This document shows positions 1 through 10,303 of a stretch of 64,000 nt of DNA, piece by piece. Within the stretch, counting starts at the first letter, position 1. The number at the start of each line of letters is the position of its first letter. This DNA is from Puccinia triticina (Eukaryota; Basidiomycota; Pucciniomycetes; Pucciniales; Pucciniaceae). A program made the translations under genes and the position numbers. The stretch is taken from the NCBI RefSeq assembly GCF_026914185.1, contig NC_070561.1:1674001-1738000 (forward strand), in the 5' to 3' direction. Under the pieces are notes generated by a model that was given only the letters and a program-made list of their open reading frames with translations, was not told where the DNA came from and made no database searches.

Positions 1-526
1 TTTCGCAGCCCGTGGGATTGTTGCAGTCGGGGGTTGCTGGGCTGGTTTTTGGACGACCGGTTTGACCGGCTGGGGATTTCCGGTTTTCACTACTCCTGGC
101 GTCCCTCGTGGTGGTAAGGCGAGAGGTGGGAATGAGGTTGTGGGCTTGATATCTTGTTTAATGGGAGGCTGAGGGTGATTGAATGAATTGGTAGGTGGGG
201 CTGGGTTGACGGATGGTTCTTGGGGCGGCGGCTTCACATCACCCTCGACATTTTCCTTAATCTACAAGTTTCCACGGAAAGCAAAGTCAAATGGGGGAAC
301 AAAATGTGATTATACGGAATGGGTGATGAGATTTTAGCAGACTTACCTCATGGAAGATTGGGATGCTGATTTCATCGATTTCTGAGCGGAGCGCTTTGAT
401 GTCCAGATCAGGGAAAATGGTAGCCAGCTTCTTCCGAATCTGTTTGGCGCTGACCGTTTGGAGATCGACTTCAGGGCTAGTAAGGTATGATCTGACATGG
501 TTCGCAAGGTTGGGGGGAAGGCTCAT
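1..526 (-). CDS. DEK C-terminal (DEK_C) domain protein, 3' part outside the window
   Basis: Exon 1 runs 526 to 347 and encodes 60 residues from an ATG. The fold is DEK_C-like: an N-terminal helix, then a TVSAKQIRKKL helix, then DLDIKALRSEIDEI. A GTAAGT donor at 346-341 and a TTGTAG acceptor ending at 262 define an 85-bp intron in phase 0. Exon 2 (261 to the window edge) stays open and is rich in proline and glutamine. In fungi a DEK_C domain followed by a linker often precedes a SWIB/MDM2 domain (UAF30/TRI1-like transcription factors). That domain would lie beyond the left edge, so the full identity is inference. The domain call and the intron are directly visible. Confidence 0.72.
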
Positions 527-1102
527 TCTGTTGGATGGTAAGATGAAGTTTCTTTACGGACAAGTTGGAGCCTGGAGGTGCGAGTACTGTGAATAGGACT
601 GGCTTGGTCAGCGGAGCGATTGGAAAATTCGACATTCCCGGCTGAAGCCTGGGGGATACAGTAGCCCACGGGGTCAATCCCGAACCCGGCAGGTAGGCTC
701 CCGCAGGCCAGCACACTGGTTCGACCCGGGTCCGGGAGCCTGAGACCATTCCCCCGGGCGTCTCTCGGAAAACTTCTTTGGTCATCATCAAACTTACTCA
801 AGTCCCTCCTGTGCTCGCGGGGTGCGAGCACCCTGCCGCCGTGGAGGGACTTGCACGCAATGTCGAGGTTCTCGCGTGAGCAGTACCAGCCAAATGGCTG
901 GAAAGACCATAAAACCCCTCAGATGACCCCCATTGCCAACCTCTCCAAGATTTGAGAAGCCAATGCCACCTTAAGAATCCTGATGGTTTCCTACATGTTC
1001 TGAAATTTTTAAATTTTTAAAAAAAAGCCATAAATAAGGTTGAAATCACTTGTAAATTTGGCCAATATGCAGTCACAGGAATTTCAGGTTGCTTGCGGAG
1101 GC
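527..1102. other. intergenic, with nested hairpin at 799-853
   Basis: No coding region is convincing here. At 799-853 there is an inverted repeat with 11-bp arms (CAAGTCCCTCC / GGAGGGACTTG) enclosing a second stem (TGCTCGC / GCGAGCA). The same CAAGTCCCTCC word recurs near 47515 and in the long inverted repeats at 61590 and 63609, so it may be the tip of a related non-autonomous element. Confidence 0.45.
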
Positions 1103-1133
1103 AGACCACCATCTTTTTTTTTTTTTTTTTTTT
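1103..1133 (-). repeat. LINE target-site duplication (left copy) and poly-A tail
   Basis: AGACCACCATC at 1103-1113 is followed directly by 20 T (poly-A on the minus strand). The matching TSD copy is at 4489-4499. Confidence 0.9.
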
Positions 1134-1404
1134 AAGTGCAGATTTGATTAGAAATTGCGCACTATGCATATGCACCTAACAGACAAGAGCTTCTACCACA
1201 CTTACAACGTAATAGCAACACAATTGTAAATGGAAGGGAGGAGGAATAACAGAGATTCTGGACAACATACATGACGGTAACAAAAGATAAGAGAGAAAGA
1301 GAAAAAGGAGAAGAAGGCAAAGAGTGGGAAAATGAGGAGAAAGAGAAAGAAAAAGAAAAGGGGAAAGAGTTCCGGCGGTGATCCTGTTTGAAGTCGGATG
1401 GGGG

Positions 1405-4400
1405 CTATTGATGGGTTCCTTCGGCATCACCGTCCCGCCGGAACTGCGGGAGCCTAGCCAAATCTCGGATGAAGCCCTCCGTGGCCCGGAAAGCCTTGAA
1501 GTTGTTGAGGAGCGTCCTGGTTGTTATCTCGTTGATTCTCTCCTCGAGGAGGAGCCGCCTTGCTGTTGTCCTAGCCTCGCGGAACCTGGAGCAAGAAACC
1601 AAATAATGATCAACTGATTCGGGTACGCCACATGTCATGCAAATAGGGTATGGCGCCCTTCTGCTCTTAAATTGAAAGGAGTTTAATGGCACATGACCTG
1701 ATCTTAGCTGGTGGAAAGCCGCTTGGACCGGAAAGGCCGCCCGTGGCGACCCTTTCCACAGCCTCTCCTTTTGAATAAGCCCAGCCTTCACTGCCGTGAC
1801 GCTACCTCTGATAGACGCGTCCCGTAGAGAAGGGTTGCGCGCCTCAGCCGCCTTCTTGTCTGCCAGCTCATTGCCGTCGATCCTGACGTGCCCAGGGCAC
1901 CACCGGACCAATATCTGTGTGGATGAAGGGATTCCGTCAGCGGCTTTCCGTATCTGAGAGAGCAAATACTGGCCCGGCTTGGGGGCTCTGGGGTTTCCTA
2001 GCCTCTCTATCGCCGCCTGGCTGTCCGTCAGCAAGATGATTCTGGCCCCAGTGCTGGGCAACCGGGCCTCGCTCCCCAATTCCAGTCCGAGCCAAATGCC
2101 GACCAGTTCGCACTCAAAATTCGATGCCGTGCCTGGAGGTCCCAAAAAGGCGAGCCTGGATACAGCACCATCCCTAGAGACGGCGGCCGCTCCCAGTCCC
2201 TCCTCGGGGTGATCAGAGCCATCAGTGAAAATTACCAGATCGGTCACCGGGTCTATGTTTTCGAGAAAAGATACTATAGTTTTCTTAGCCTCCTGCTTGG
2301 TGCTTCTGTTCGCGTCCAGTTCGATATTCCTCCCCGATTTCCAGGGAGGATAGTCGTCGAGGATGAAGTTCACCGTCTCTAGCTCCCTCGCCGCCACCTC
2401 GGCCATTTCCTCCCGGTTGAGTGAAGAGTGAACTGGGCTGGGGAAGGGTCTAGCCGCCCACAGCAACTCTGTCCGGATTTGCCGCTCAATCTCCGACGCC
2501 CTGTGGGTGATTCTGGTCAGCTTTGTGACAAAAAAATTTGTTATCCTGTTTGCGGCAGTTTTTTTGATGCTTCGAAAAGGTCGATACTTGTCTAAGTACT
2601 TGACCGGTGTGGACTTCAAGGCTCCCAGCGCGAAGCGGGCAGCTGAGTGCTCGATCAGATCCAACAATGTCGCCACCTTCTGTTTGTTCTGGTTTGTGTA
2701 CCACACCTGAACCCCGTAGAGGACCCTGGGAACCAGCACCGCAGAGACCAGGAGCCCACGCTCCTGTTCCCTGACCCCCCAAGCCGAACTGCCTATCTTG
2801 AGAAGTTGGCCCAAAGTGTCGTCGGCCTTTTTCCTAACCTGAGCGACCTGTTTGGTGAACGTAAGCTTCTCGTCTATCCACAGCCCTAGCCACTTTACTT
2901 CACGCTGTGGCTCCAGCCGCTGGTCGTCAAAAGTGAAATGGGACTTAGCCGCTCTCGAATGTGTGAATACCATGTATTGGGCCTTCCTGCTGTCAAAGAT
3001 GGCGCCGTGGGTCTTGCCCCACTGTAGCGATCCCTCGCCCAATTGGGCCAGTCGACACTTAGCCTGCTCAATGGTCTTCCCTGCCGTGAGGTGGACCACA
3101 TCGTCAATGAAGCCTAGGGAAACTTCATCCCCATCAAAGTCAAAACTGTTAATCAGTAAGTCCGAGTTGTAGAGGATATACAAGATCACCAATAAGGGCG
3201 AGCCCTGCGGGAGGCCCCTCTTCAGGGCAAACTCAGCTGATTCATAGTCCGCTAGGCGCAACCTAGTGCGCCGTCCTTCCAAAAAGCGGCCAATGACTTT
3301 CCATAGGTAAGTTGGACACCCCTTCCGTCGAAGCAAGTGGACGAGCCGGTGAGGATTCACTGAGGGGTAAGCTGACTTAACGTCGAGGAACAGGCCAGTG
3401 ACCGCCTTTCCCTCTCTCCACTTTCTTTTAACCCACATCGTGAGCGCCATCAGTGCGTCCTCGCAGCCCTTACCCCTGCGCCCCCCTGAGTGCCCGTCAG
3501 GGATGATGCCCTTCGATTCTGCCCAGAAAGTGATGCGGTCAGCGATAACAGTCTCAAAGACTTTGCTAAGGGTGTTGAGGAGGGCAATTGGGCGGTACGC
3601 CCCTGGATTTGTATAGTCCGGTTTACCAAACTTTCGTATGATCACGGTGGTGGCAGTGCGCCATGCTTTGGGGAAGCGATCCTCCCTTATGCACCTGTTG
3701 AACAAGGATGCGAGGGTGTCAGCCAGCTTGGTTTTAACAGTCGTGAGGACTTCATTCGGGATCCGATCCGGGCCCGAGGCCTTCTTCTTAGCAAGTCTAC
3801 CCAGTATGCCTAGCACCTCCCCTTGAGAGACAGGGGGGTAGACCACGAAAGTGGACGTCTCCAGCGGGGGGATATCCAACAGGTCGCAAAAGCTGTCGAC
3901 AACCAACGTTCCAGTGAACAGGAGCTTCGCCTGTTCCTCCTTGTTTGACGTGATGGAGCCGTCCGGACCTCGCAGCGGGAGCACTCCCCCACCACTCCTG
4001 GGCTTGGTGAACTGGAAGGCCTGGAAGACCGTCGTCGCGTCCGTGGAGGCCAGGAAGTCCCTCCAGTGCCGTTGTTTGAGGGTGTTGACCTCTTCGCGGA
4101 ATCTGCTGTTCCAATAGGAGTACCGGTCAGCATTTTCCTGTGTCGGGCTCATGATCACAAGCCGGCGGCACTTATTTCTTGCTTTGACGAGGGGGCCTAA
4201 TTTGTCCCTGTCCCACCACTTTTTGACCTTGCTGTGGTCGATTTTCGTACGCCGCCCCTGTTTCTGCCAAGCTTCAAAGAGGCAATCTGTCAACTGCCTT
4301 TCCACCTCGTCAATGTCCAGGGTGGGTGATCGGTCACTCAGCTGATTGAGCCCGGACTTGACCGCCTTACGGAGCTCTGCCCGGTCCAAGTCAGCCGGCT

Positions 4401-4488
4401 TGGGGGCCACCCATTGGTAGGTCGGTTCCGGGGGTGACCGCTGTATGGCTGTGACGAGCTTCTGGTGGTCCGATCCGTGGTTGTCCGA
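1405..4488 (-). CDS. LINE ORF2 fragment: end of endonuclease, reverse transcriptase, RNase H
   Basis: The frame is open from the truncation point at 4488 to a TAG at 1405-1407, about 1027 codons. The first residues include GSDH (4476-4465), the terminal motif of AP-type endonucleases, so only the tail of EN is left. The RT domain follows, with a DVKSAYPSV block, a GLPQGSPL block and the catalytic FIDDV (an I in place of the usual A or V). A C-terminal RNase H keeps FTDGS, ECELVG, TDSQAA and NELAD, so all four acidic residues are present. A cysteine/histidine segment (CMTCG ... HYLVSC) ends the protein. There is no internal stop, so the insertion is recent, but it lacks ORF1 and most of EN and cannot be autonomous. 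Confidence 0.93.
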   Translation of the reverse strand, partial: SDNHGSDHQKLVTAIQRSPPEPTYQWVAPKPADLDRAELRKAVKSGLNQLSDRSPTLDIDEVERQLTDCLFEAWQKQGRRTKIDHSKVKKWWDRDKLGPLVKARNKCRRLVIMSPTQENADRYSYWNSRFREEVNTLKQRHWRDFLASTDATTVFQAFQFTKPRSGGGVLPLRGPDGSITSNKEEQAKLLFTGTLVVDSFCDLLDIPPLETSTFVVYPPVSQGEVLGILGRLAKKKASGPDRIPNEVLTTVKTKLADTLASLFNRCIREDRFPKAWRTATTVIIRKFGKPDYTNPGAYRPIALLNTLSKVFETVIADRITFWAESKGIIPDGHSGGRRGKGCEDALMALTMWVKRKWREGKAVTGLFLDVKSAYPSVNPHRLVHLLRRKGCPTYLWKVIGRFLEGRRTRLRLADYESAEFALKRGLPQGSPLLVILYILYNSDLLINSFDFDGDEVSLGFIDDVVHLTAGKTIEQAKCRLAQLGEGSLQWGKTHGAIFDSRKAQYMVFTHSRAAKSHFTFDDQRLEPQREVKWLGLWIDEKLTFTKQVAQVRKKADDTLGQLLKIGSSAWGVREQERGLLVSAVLVPRVLYGVQVWYTNQNKQKVATLLDLIEHSAARFALGALKSTPVKYLDKYRPFRSIKKTAANRITNFFVTKLTRITHRASEIERQIRTELLWAARPFPSPVHSSLNREEMAEVAARELETVNFILDDYPPWKSGRNIELDANRSTKQEAKKTIVSFLENIDPVTDLVIFTDGSDHPEEGLGAAAVSRDGAVSRLAFLGPPGTASNFECELVGIWLGLELGSEARLPSTGARIILLTDSQAAIERLGNPRAPKPGQYLLSQIRKAADGIPSSTQILVRWCPGHVRIDGNELADKKAAEARNPSLRDASIRGSVTAVKAGLIQKERLWKGSPRAAFPVQAAFHQLRSGHVPLNSFQFKSRRAPYPICMTCGVPESVDHYLVSCSRFREARTTARRLLLEERINEITTRTLLNNFKAFRATEGFIRDLARLPQFRRDGDAEGTHQ

Positions 4489-4499
4489 AGACCACCATC

Positions 4500-6220
4500 A
4501 AGATGGCAATTGGGACCTGGGTGTCCCATACCACCACAGACCATAGCACATTGAATCAAATTGATTTGAGTGTTTGTACATATTTGTATTTGATTCAATT
4601 CAAATAATACGGGGGCAGATTTGTCTTGAATATGTGCATGACATCAAATAATTTCTCAGATTACCACATAGGGCCTTTTGGGCCCCAGAGGAGCTTGCAT
4701 AGTGTGAGGAATCAGCTGTTATGTGTTAATTCTTTCCAATTAGTGGCATAATGGTATGCTCTTACATTGGTATTATGTCATATATTGGAATTGATAAACA
4801 GACTATTAGAAAGCTTAATGAAGACTTTTACCTTTTGCTATTCTGACCTTAATAGACAATACTTTTGTTTTGTGAATTGAGTTTGAGGATTGGTTATAAT
4901 GGTTGTCTAATGTGATTTGTAGTTTCTCTTTCCCTTTCTTCATAGCAATATCTTTGTTCTTTATTTATGACAGCTCTGTTTATGAAGCTTAGGGCAAAAA
5001 CCCATCAAAATAAGGGTTTTGGGCCCTAGCACTATAACTGTGCTGATATAAACACTGGTAATTTAAATTACCAAACTTGTTACGTGGCAAATATGGCCAC
5101 TACAAGGGTTTTAACACTCTGTAACAGAGGAAGGATTAATTATGTAATTAATAATATGTAATTATTAATTACAGGGAATTAATTTGGCGTAAAAGTAGGT
5201 GGTAAGCGCTTAAACTGATTGGCTGCTTGACAGAGGCGGTGGTCTTACGGCAACTACTTATAAGGATAAAGCTTTAAATATGCTAATAAGGGATTTTTGA
5301 TGATTTAAAGGGTTTAATCCAGTGATTTTGCGTGCTGGTGATGGTTTATAAGGAAAAGGGGCTACAGTAGTAGCAGAGGAGAATATTCATGGCAAACTTA
5401 CGGTTTATGGGCGGTGAATGGTCTGGGGGATCTTTTCCTGGGGGCCAAATAGGCCTCTATTTATAGAGGGGACTTCAGTGGGCGCAAACACTAACTCCTT
5501 TTCTCCCTATGGGAGTATCCTGAGGTGTAGCCGTGAACAGGGCTTGGCTGTGGGCAAATTATTTGTATTATAATAGACTAATTTCCCTGACTCTGTCACA
5601 TGACATGTTTATAACCAATTGTCATGTGAAAGAGCTTCAGTAGAAGTCTACATAATACTTTTACAGGGTATTTTTACACAAGTAATATCCAAGTTTATTA
5701 AATCCACACAAAAGTGGAAACATAGATCTAAGTTTTGGCGTGTTTTATTGTGAAACACCACAAAAATATCACACACACAATAGACAAGTTGAAAGAATCC
5801 CCAAAAACCTGAAATAGGCACCTTGAATTGACCCTCCAGCCGTGCCAAAGCAACAAGCAAAAAAGGGCCGGTTGTGAAGGACTCTGTGAGGAGCCGTCAA
5901 GGAGGGGCCTAATCAAGCAATTAGGGCGCCTCCAGTGAGGGGGTGGGACAAAACCAGAACCCCTGGGGGACAGCAGACACAAACCTCACCCCCTTTAAAT
6001 ATCTGAACATCTCGCATCACATGCACCAGCCTTGCCTTGGTCCAGCGCCACGCCAACCGCATCCTCGCCAGCGCCATGCCCACTGAATCCGTGCCAACGC
6101 CCACCGTAGCCTCCCCAATCCATTCGTCTAACTTGTTCAAATTGCTGGGATTACTCCTCCCAATACTATGTATGCCATCAATGTTCCTCTAACTCATGAA
6201 GCCAATGAAAATGTAGCTGA
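4500..6220. other. AT-rich intergenic stretch
   Basis: I see no supported gene. The stretch is A/T-rich with long runs of TAATTA around 5130-5180 and two GGGCCC-containing dyads near 4670 and 5030. Reading frames are short and interrupted. It could be old transposon debris. Confidence 0.4.
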
Positions 6221-6738
6221 TTGGTTTGGCTCATACCTTGTTTTTTTGCTTGGGTTTGGGTTTCTTCGGAAAGACAGCTCGCTGGTTTTATGATCTTGAC
6301 TGCCGCATCCATGATCCTGAAATCAACTCGAAAACCTATCAACAAGGCTTAGACCAAGACGAAGCCAAGGCGCTGGCCGTGATGCAAAAAAAGTGGCCAA
6401 AGCTTCGAAAGCAAGAGAAAAATGTTGACCTCTGTCAGATTATTGAACAAGTAGGGGTCTTGCTCTGCATAGACCGTTTTGAAGATTTTGCACTGAGGTT
6501 GGATTTTCTGGCTGAATTCTATCAGCATCCGGTTCATATGCCTATTGTTGGTCTGTATGACCTGCCCACTTGGGCCGTCCTTGATTCCCTCAAGCACGTT
6601 CTCTTGGGCCGATCCCGCCGAGTCGCGCTTCCTGGTCTCAAGCTGGCTACGCTGCAAGAATGTGACCTCATGGTACTTGTTGTTTGGCCCGATCTTTGGC
6701 TTCTCCTCCAGCAGCCCTCTTCGCCCTTCACTTGCAGA

Positions 6739-7417
6739 CCGGACCCGAGACATAATCCTCGGGATTAAAGATCTGGATCTTTCGCGGAACTCACTGACAG
6801 GTATTAATTACACACAACTACTGGGCTCAGGTTGGCTTGTTGACTGACGTATGCCCCCCCCCCTCTTAGAAATCCCCCGGAGTCTGCCGCTGGTCTTTCC
6901 TGGCCTGTGCAAGCTGAATCTCTCTGGCAACCCGCTCGGTTGTCTGCCTGCGAGCCTCCGCCAATGGAAGCTGGTGAAACTGAGCGTGGACCCGCCCATG
7001 CGTCAGCCCTCAGGCCGGCGACGGCTTGCTCGCATCCTGGCCTGCGCAAGCGACCCCCCAACGCTAGCAGAAAGCTGCTTGAGCCGTCTGATCAAGTCTG
7101 CGGCCCGGCCGGGCTTACCAGTCGTTCCCGCCCCTCAGCACCCGCTCCCAGCCCATCTATCCCGCGCACTTGCGAAGGGACGCCTCTGCGACGACTGCCA
7201 CCGCTTCCGGTGGTCAGCTCAGAAGGCCATATATCTTCGTGCCCCTCCCGGGATTCAACGGGAACCGCTTGAAACCTCACTCCCTCATCCTAGGCCCTTT
7301 GTTCCTATGCCCCGCTTGCCTCCGCCTTCATTGCATCCGCACCCACCCTTCGTAACAATGGCGCCAACAACTCTATGCTTGATTTGTATTCTTCCTGCTA
7401 CCCTCTCCACTACATGA
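6739..7417 (+). CDS. leucine-rich repeat protein, C-terminal exons (5' part not resolved)
   Basis: A CAG acceptor after a pyrimidine run ends at 6738. The exon reads into DLDLSRNSLTG and stops at a GTATTA donor (6801). The acceptor CTCTTAG ends at 6869, giving a 69-bp intron. Splicing joins G to AA and continues in frame as EIPRSL, LCKLNLSGNPLGCLP and SLRQWKLVKL: two LRR units of the LxLSxNxLxG type. A CDDC motif follows about 120 residues later, then a proline-rich tail to a TGA at 7415. The upstream 6226-6738 segment has a 180-codon frame without recognisable domains, so the true 5' end is unknown and the locus may be truncated. Role unknown; LRRs generally bind proteins. Confidence 0.5.
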
Positions 7418-8121
7418 TGGATTGGCGAACTCCCAAGAGGAACTATTCAGGGATGTAACTGGAAATCAATAGCAAAAGCGCGGCAACCTTGATCCCTGTG
7501 CCAAATGTGTCCTCAAAAATGTGTTTGTCCCCCGTCTCGCCAACTCTTCACAAACACCAACTCACTGTAGGAATTCAGGATCAGGCCCAGAGCCAAACTC
7601 AGACCCAGACCCGCAGCAACCCCCGAGGAAGCTCGCGAGGTTAGACCCAGACCCAGCTGCAAAGAAAGGTAAGCAAAAGGCAGGTATCATCTATAATTGA
7701 GTCAAAAAAGGATGAAAATAGGGTGAAAGTATGTTTCAAGTCAAGCTTTGAGGTTTGTGGCACCAGATTTTTCGCAGTCCAGACCTAACCCAGACGCAGA
7801 GCTAAAATGTATCGCCACGATTGCAGAAGCCAGACGATCAGCCGCAACGCCATCGGTAGAACTTAAAGCAGCAGCTCCAAGAAACTTGTGAGTACAAGAG
7901 ATCAGACAATGGAAGGCTTGTAACCAAGACTGACCTAGATGTGTTTAAGCACAGGACTCTCGCAGAAAGACTAGGACTAAAATCCCGAGACAAACTGCTC
8001 GCCAGAATCACGGAAGCCAACGCAACCCGTAAGCACCAAAGCCACGCAATTAGGCTAGACAAGGCCATGCGACAGATAAGCTAAGAGACCCGGTTGAAAT
8101 GTAGCACAGGAAACAGCAGGC
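7418..8121. other. no gene recognised; left flank of Copia-1
   Basis: Short interrupted frames only. The stretch 7590-7660 has repeated CAGACCCAGACCC words. The pre-insertion site of Copia-1 (CCATT at 8122-8126) ends it. Confidence 0.4.
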
Positions 8122-8126
8122 CCATT

Positions 8127-9303
8127 TGTCAGAATACAGGAGATGATGCGCAACCTGCAAAGAGGCGCGGGGGAGAAACAGACTGTGATGGAAAGACATG
8201 TAAGCACAGATGTTTCATCTGTAAGGGTCCGGTGGACCCTCACTGAAGATGATGGGAAAAGGCACGTGGAGCGGGCGGAAGCCGGAAGTTCTAGGTCCAA
8301 TCTGTATTGCAAGCTAGCCGGGAGGGAATGAGTCCCTCTAATTGGTAAGTACAACCATGTAGGAGAGGAAGAAGGAGGACAAGGGAAAATGAAAAGGAAT
8401 CAGAAAAGACTGCTTACCTAGCCGGGAGGGAATGAGTCCCTGCCGGACTAGGGAAGTGGGGACTCGAGTATAAGTGTTCATCCGCGCGAGGGGTCACGTA
8501 ATACCGTGACCCTTTGTGTGAAACCCCGTCGGAGGCGGGGGCTTCACATCATCCCTCCAAACAAAGCCACAAGTACGGTAGCTAACTTCGGGTTGTTTCA
8601 TTGCGACTACAGCAGATGTCACTAGCAGCAACACCCCTAGGACACAAGCCACAGACTACAGAAGCCGCAACAGCAAGGCGAGCACGGTTCCAAGACCTTC
8701 GGAATCGTGAGTACTTAAGCAGCAGACTAAGACGGGCAGAAGCACTAGACTAACAGCTCCATCGCCCGTACAGCTCTCTATTCCACAGAATAACCAATCA
8801 CCCAGCCAGCCTCAACTCTTGCATCAGTCCGCTGACCGACGAGTGAGTGCAGACTTCATTCATAGCTAGACCGTCACATGATTGAGACTAACCAGGACGG
8901 TCTCTTAGCCACAGCCTTAACCGGAACGACTCGTCGCGATCATAGACCGTCACTACGAGCGTGCACGTTACAAGAGGTAGAACATCTCTCCTCCATTGAT
9001 AGATCATGCAATTAGCATTGAGCGAGTTAGCTGACTCGTAGCATTAACATCACAGACATCAGACTGCACTCTTGTCCGAAGCCGATCCCTTCCTACTTCA
9101 ACCTCTCTCAAGACTTCTTGTCCTTTCAGTTTCCTTTTTCTCTCTTCTACTCAGAAGCACGGCAAACCGGCCTGCTCTTAGGTGATTAGCTATTTCACCT
9201 CATCTTCTCATTACATTTAGATAGCGGCAATATGCCATTGTATATAGTTTTGATCTAGGCTATTCTAACATGAAATCATATCTTAGTTGTCAGAATTCTT
9301 ACA
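8127..9303 (+). repeat. Copia-1 left LTR, with a 329-bp solo LTR inside
   Basis: It matches the right LTR at 38023-38865 over its whole length apart from the insertion at 8220-8548. Eight of the 11 differences between the two LTRs are CpG versus TpG/CpA. Confidence 0.94.
8220..8548 (+). mobile_element. solo LTR (329 bp) inside the Copia-1 left LTR
   Basis: It begins TGTAAGGGTCC, ends GCTTCACA and is flanked by the 5-bp duplication TCATC (8215-8219 and 8549-8553). The empty site is preserved in the right LTR at about 38111. A GTATAAGTG TATA-like box lies near 8468. A 23-bp unit containing GCCGGGAGGGAATGAGTCCCT occurs twice (near 8315 and 8420). Confidence 0.85.
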
Positions 9304-9317
9304 GATTTACAGTCTCG
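9304..9317 (+). promoter_or_regulatory. Copia-1 primer binding site, half-tRNA-Tyr type
   Basis: The 14 bases directly after the LTR (GATTTACAGTCTCG) are complementary to nucleotides 27-40 of tRNA-Tyr (anticodon arm, anticodon GTA). The tRNA sequence is known from this same window: the gypsy element carries an antisense copy at 22569-22619. Drosophila copia is likewise primed by a 5' half tRNA. That this element is also primed so is inference from position and complementarity. Confidence 0.75.
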
Positions 9318-9370
9318 ACTGCTCAAACAACCTCACTCACCACCATCAGCAACTAGGAGCAGGATCGAAA

Positions 9371-9876
9371 ATGCCGACCGCCACTCGACAAGGCTCTCTT
9401 CCTCCAATCAGCATTCCAACCCCAGGAACCGCTGTCACCAGCAAGAAGGAAGAGAAAGAAATCATAATAATTCCAACCTTCAATGGCAGCAACTATGCCA
9501 ATTGGCAAAACACCATGAGTGCCTACCTGGAATTCAAGAAGCTATGGCCTGTTGTGGAAAAGGATACGTCCAAGTCAAATGATGACAAGATTAAGGAACA
9601 AAAGTTGGAGGCGTGGCTCATCCTCAACTCAAAAATTGTTCTGGAAATTCTTACGAGCTTGTCAAGCACCTGTGGACGCGACCCACACAAGATTTGGAAT
9701 TGATTAAAGACCAATTACGCCACGGCCACGATTTACGGCATATATCGCGTCTGGTCGCAGTATCTTTGTATCTCCTACAACAATGACCTCCTCAAATACA
9801 TCATCAAGGTGGAGGCATCACTGGCGGAAATCAGCACCATTGGACTCAGCGTCATGAACGAGCTCATCAGCGTGAG
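9371..9876 (+). pseudogene. Copia-1 gag, N-terminal part, broken by a TGA and by transposon insertion
   Basis: Starts at ATG 9371. It shows the copia gag pattern FNGSNYANWQNTMSAYL and is interrupted by TGA at 9701-9703, where an arginine codon CGA is the simple precursor. The frame continues past the stop to the Plavaka-like insertion point at 9876. Removing that element plus one GAG copy rejoins the reading frame exactly with 34437 onward. Confidence 0.85.
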
Positions 9877-10107
9877 CACTTCAAGGATAATTGAATTCCC
9901 CAAAAAAAATATTCAAAGTTGAAGGTCCGGGAAACACTTTTTTTTGTTATGTTGGAACACCCAAAAAAAAGTATGTTGGGCTGAGTATCCTCAGCCCCCG
10001 CAAAACACAACAAGAAAACTGAGCCTCAGCAGATATTCTTCTTTCTCTTGTTTTTTTGCACCTTTTTCACTTTGGTACTGTGTGTTTCTATAAACCTTTT
10101 TGTCTCC
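9877..10107 (+). repeat. left terminal inverted repeat of the Plavaka-like element
   Basis: It matches the reverse complement of 34202-34433 with scattered differences. It includes an internal perfect hairpin at 9978-9997 (stem GGGCTGAG / CTCAGCCC, loop TATC) that is conserved in the right repeat at 34314-34333. Confidence 0.93.
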
Positions 10108-10303
10108 TTTTTTTTTTTTGTAATTTTCAATCAATTTTGACTTCATTTTCACAGTATATCTTATCTTGTTTGTTTAATGGTTATTTGTTTGTTTGTCTTG
10201 TTTGTTGCAAGCTAAAAAATTGTGATGCAATTATTGACAAGAAGTTGAAAAAAACACTATGTACATTATGGAACAAAAAAGGCAGTCATCTGTCTTCAAA
10301 AAA

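Larger units (their letters stand above)
1103..4499 (-). mobile_element. 5'-truncated non-LTR retrotransposon (LINE) with 11-bp TSD
   Basis: The element lies on the minus strand between two copies of AGACCACCATC (1103-1113 and 4489-4499). Its 3' end is a 20-nt poly-A (plus-strand T run 1114-1133), followed inward by a 3' UTR of about 270 bp and a single ORF. Its 5' junction at 4488 falls inside the coding sequence, so it is a classic 5'-truncated target-primed insertion of about 3.4 kb. The presence of an RNase H domain after RT places it with I/Tad-like or related fungal LINEs. Clade assignment needs a tree. Confidence 0.9.

Noticed and set aside
580..760. Possible tRNA (TTCGACCCGGGTCC-like words)
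   Set aside because: No D arm, anticodon arm or acceptor pairing can be drawn around it.
1176..1430. 84-codon minus-strand frame rich in leucine and serine
   Set aside because: It lies in the 3' UTR of the LINE; its composition comes from purine-rich plus-strand sequence.
6349..6753. 134-codon minus-strand frame opposite the LRR upstream region
   Set aside because: No recognisable domain, and antisense to a more plausible plus-strand reading.
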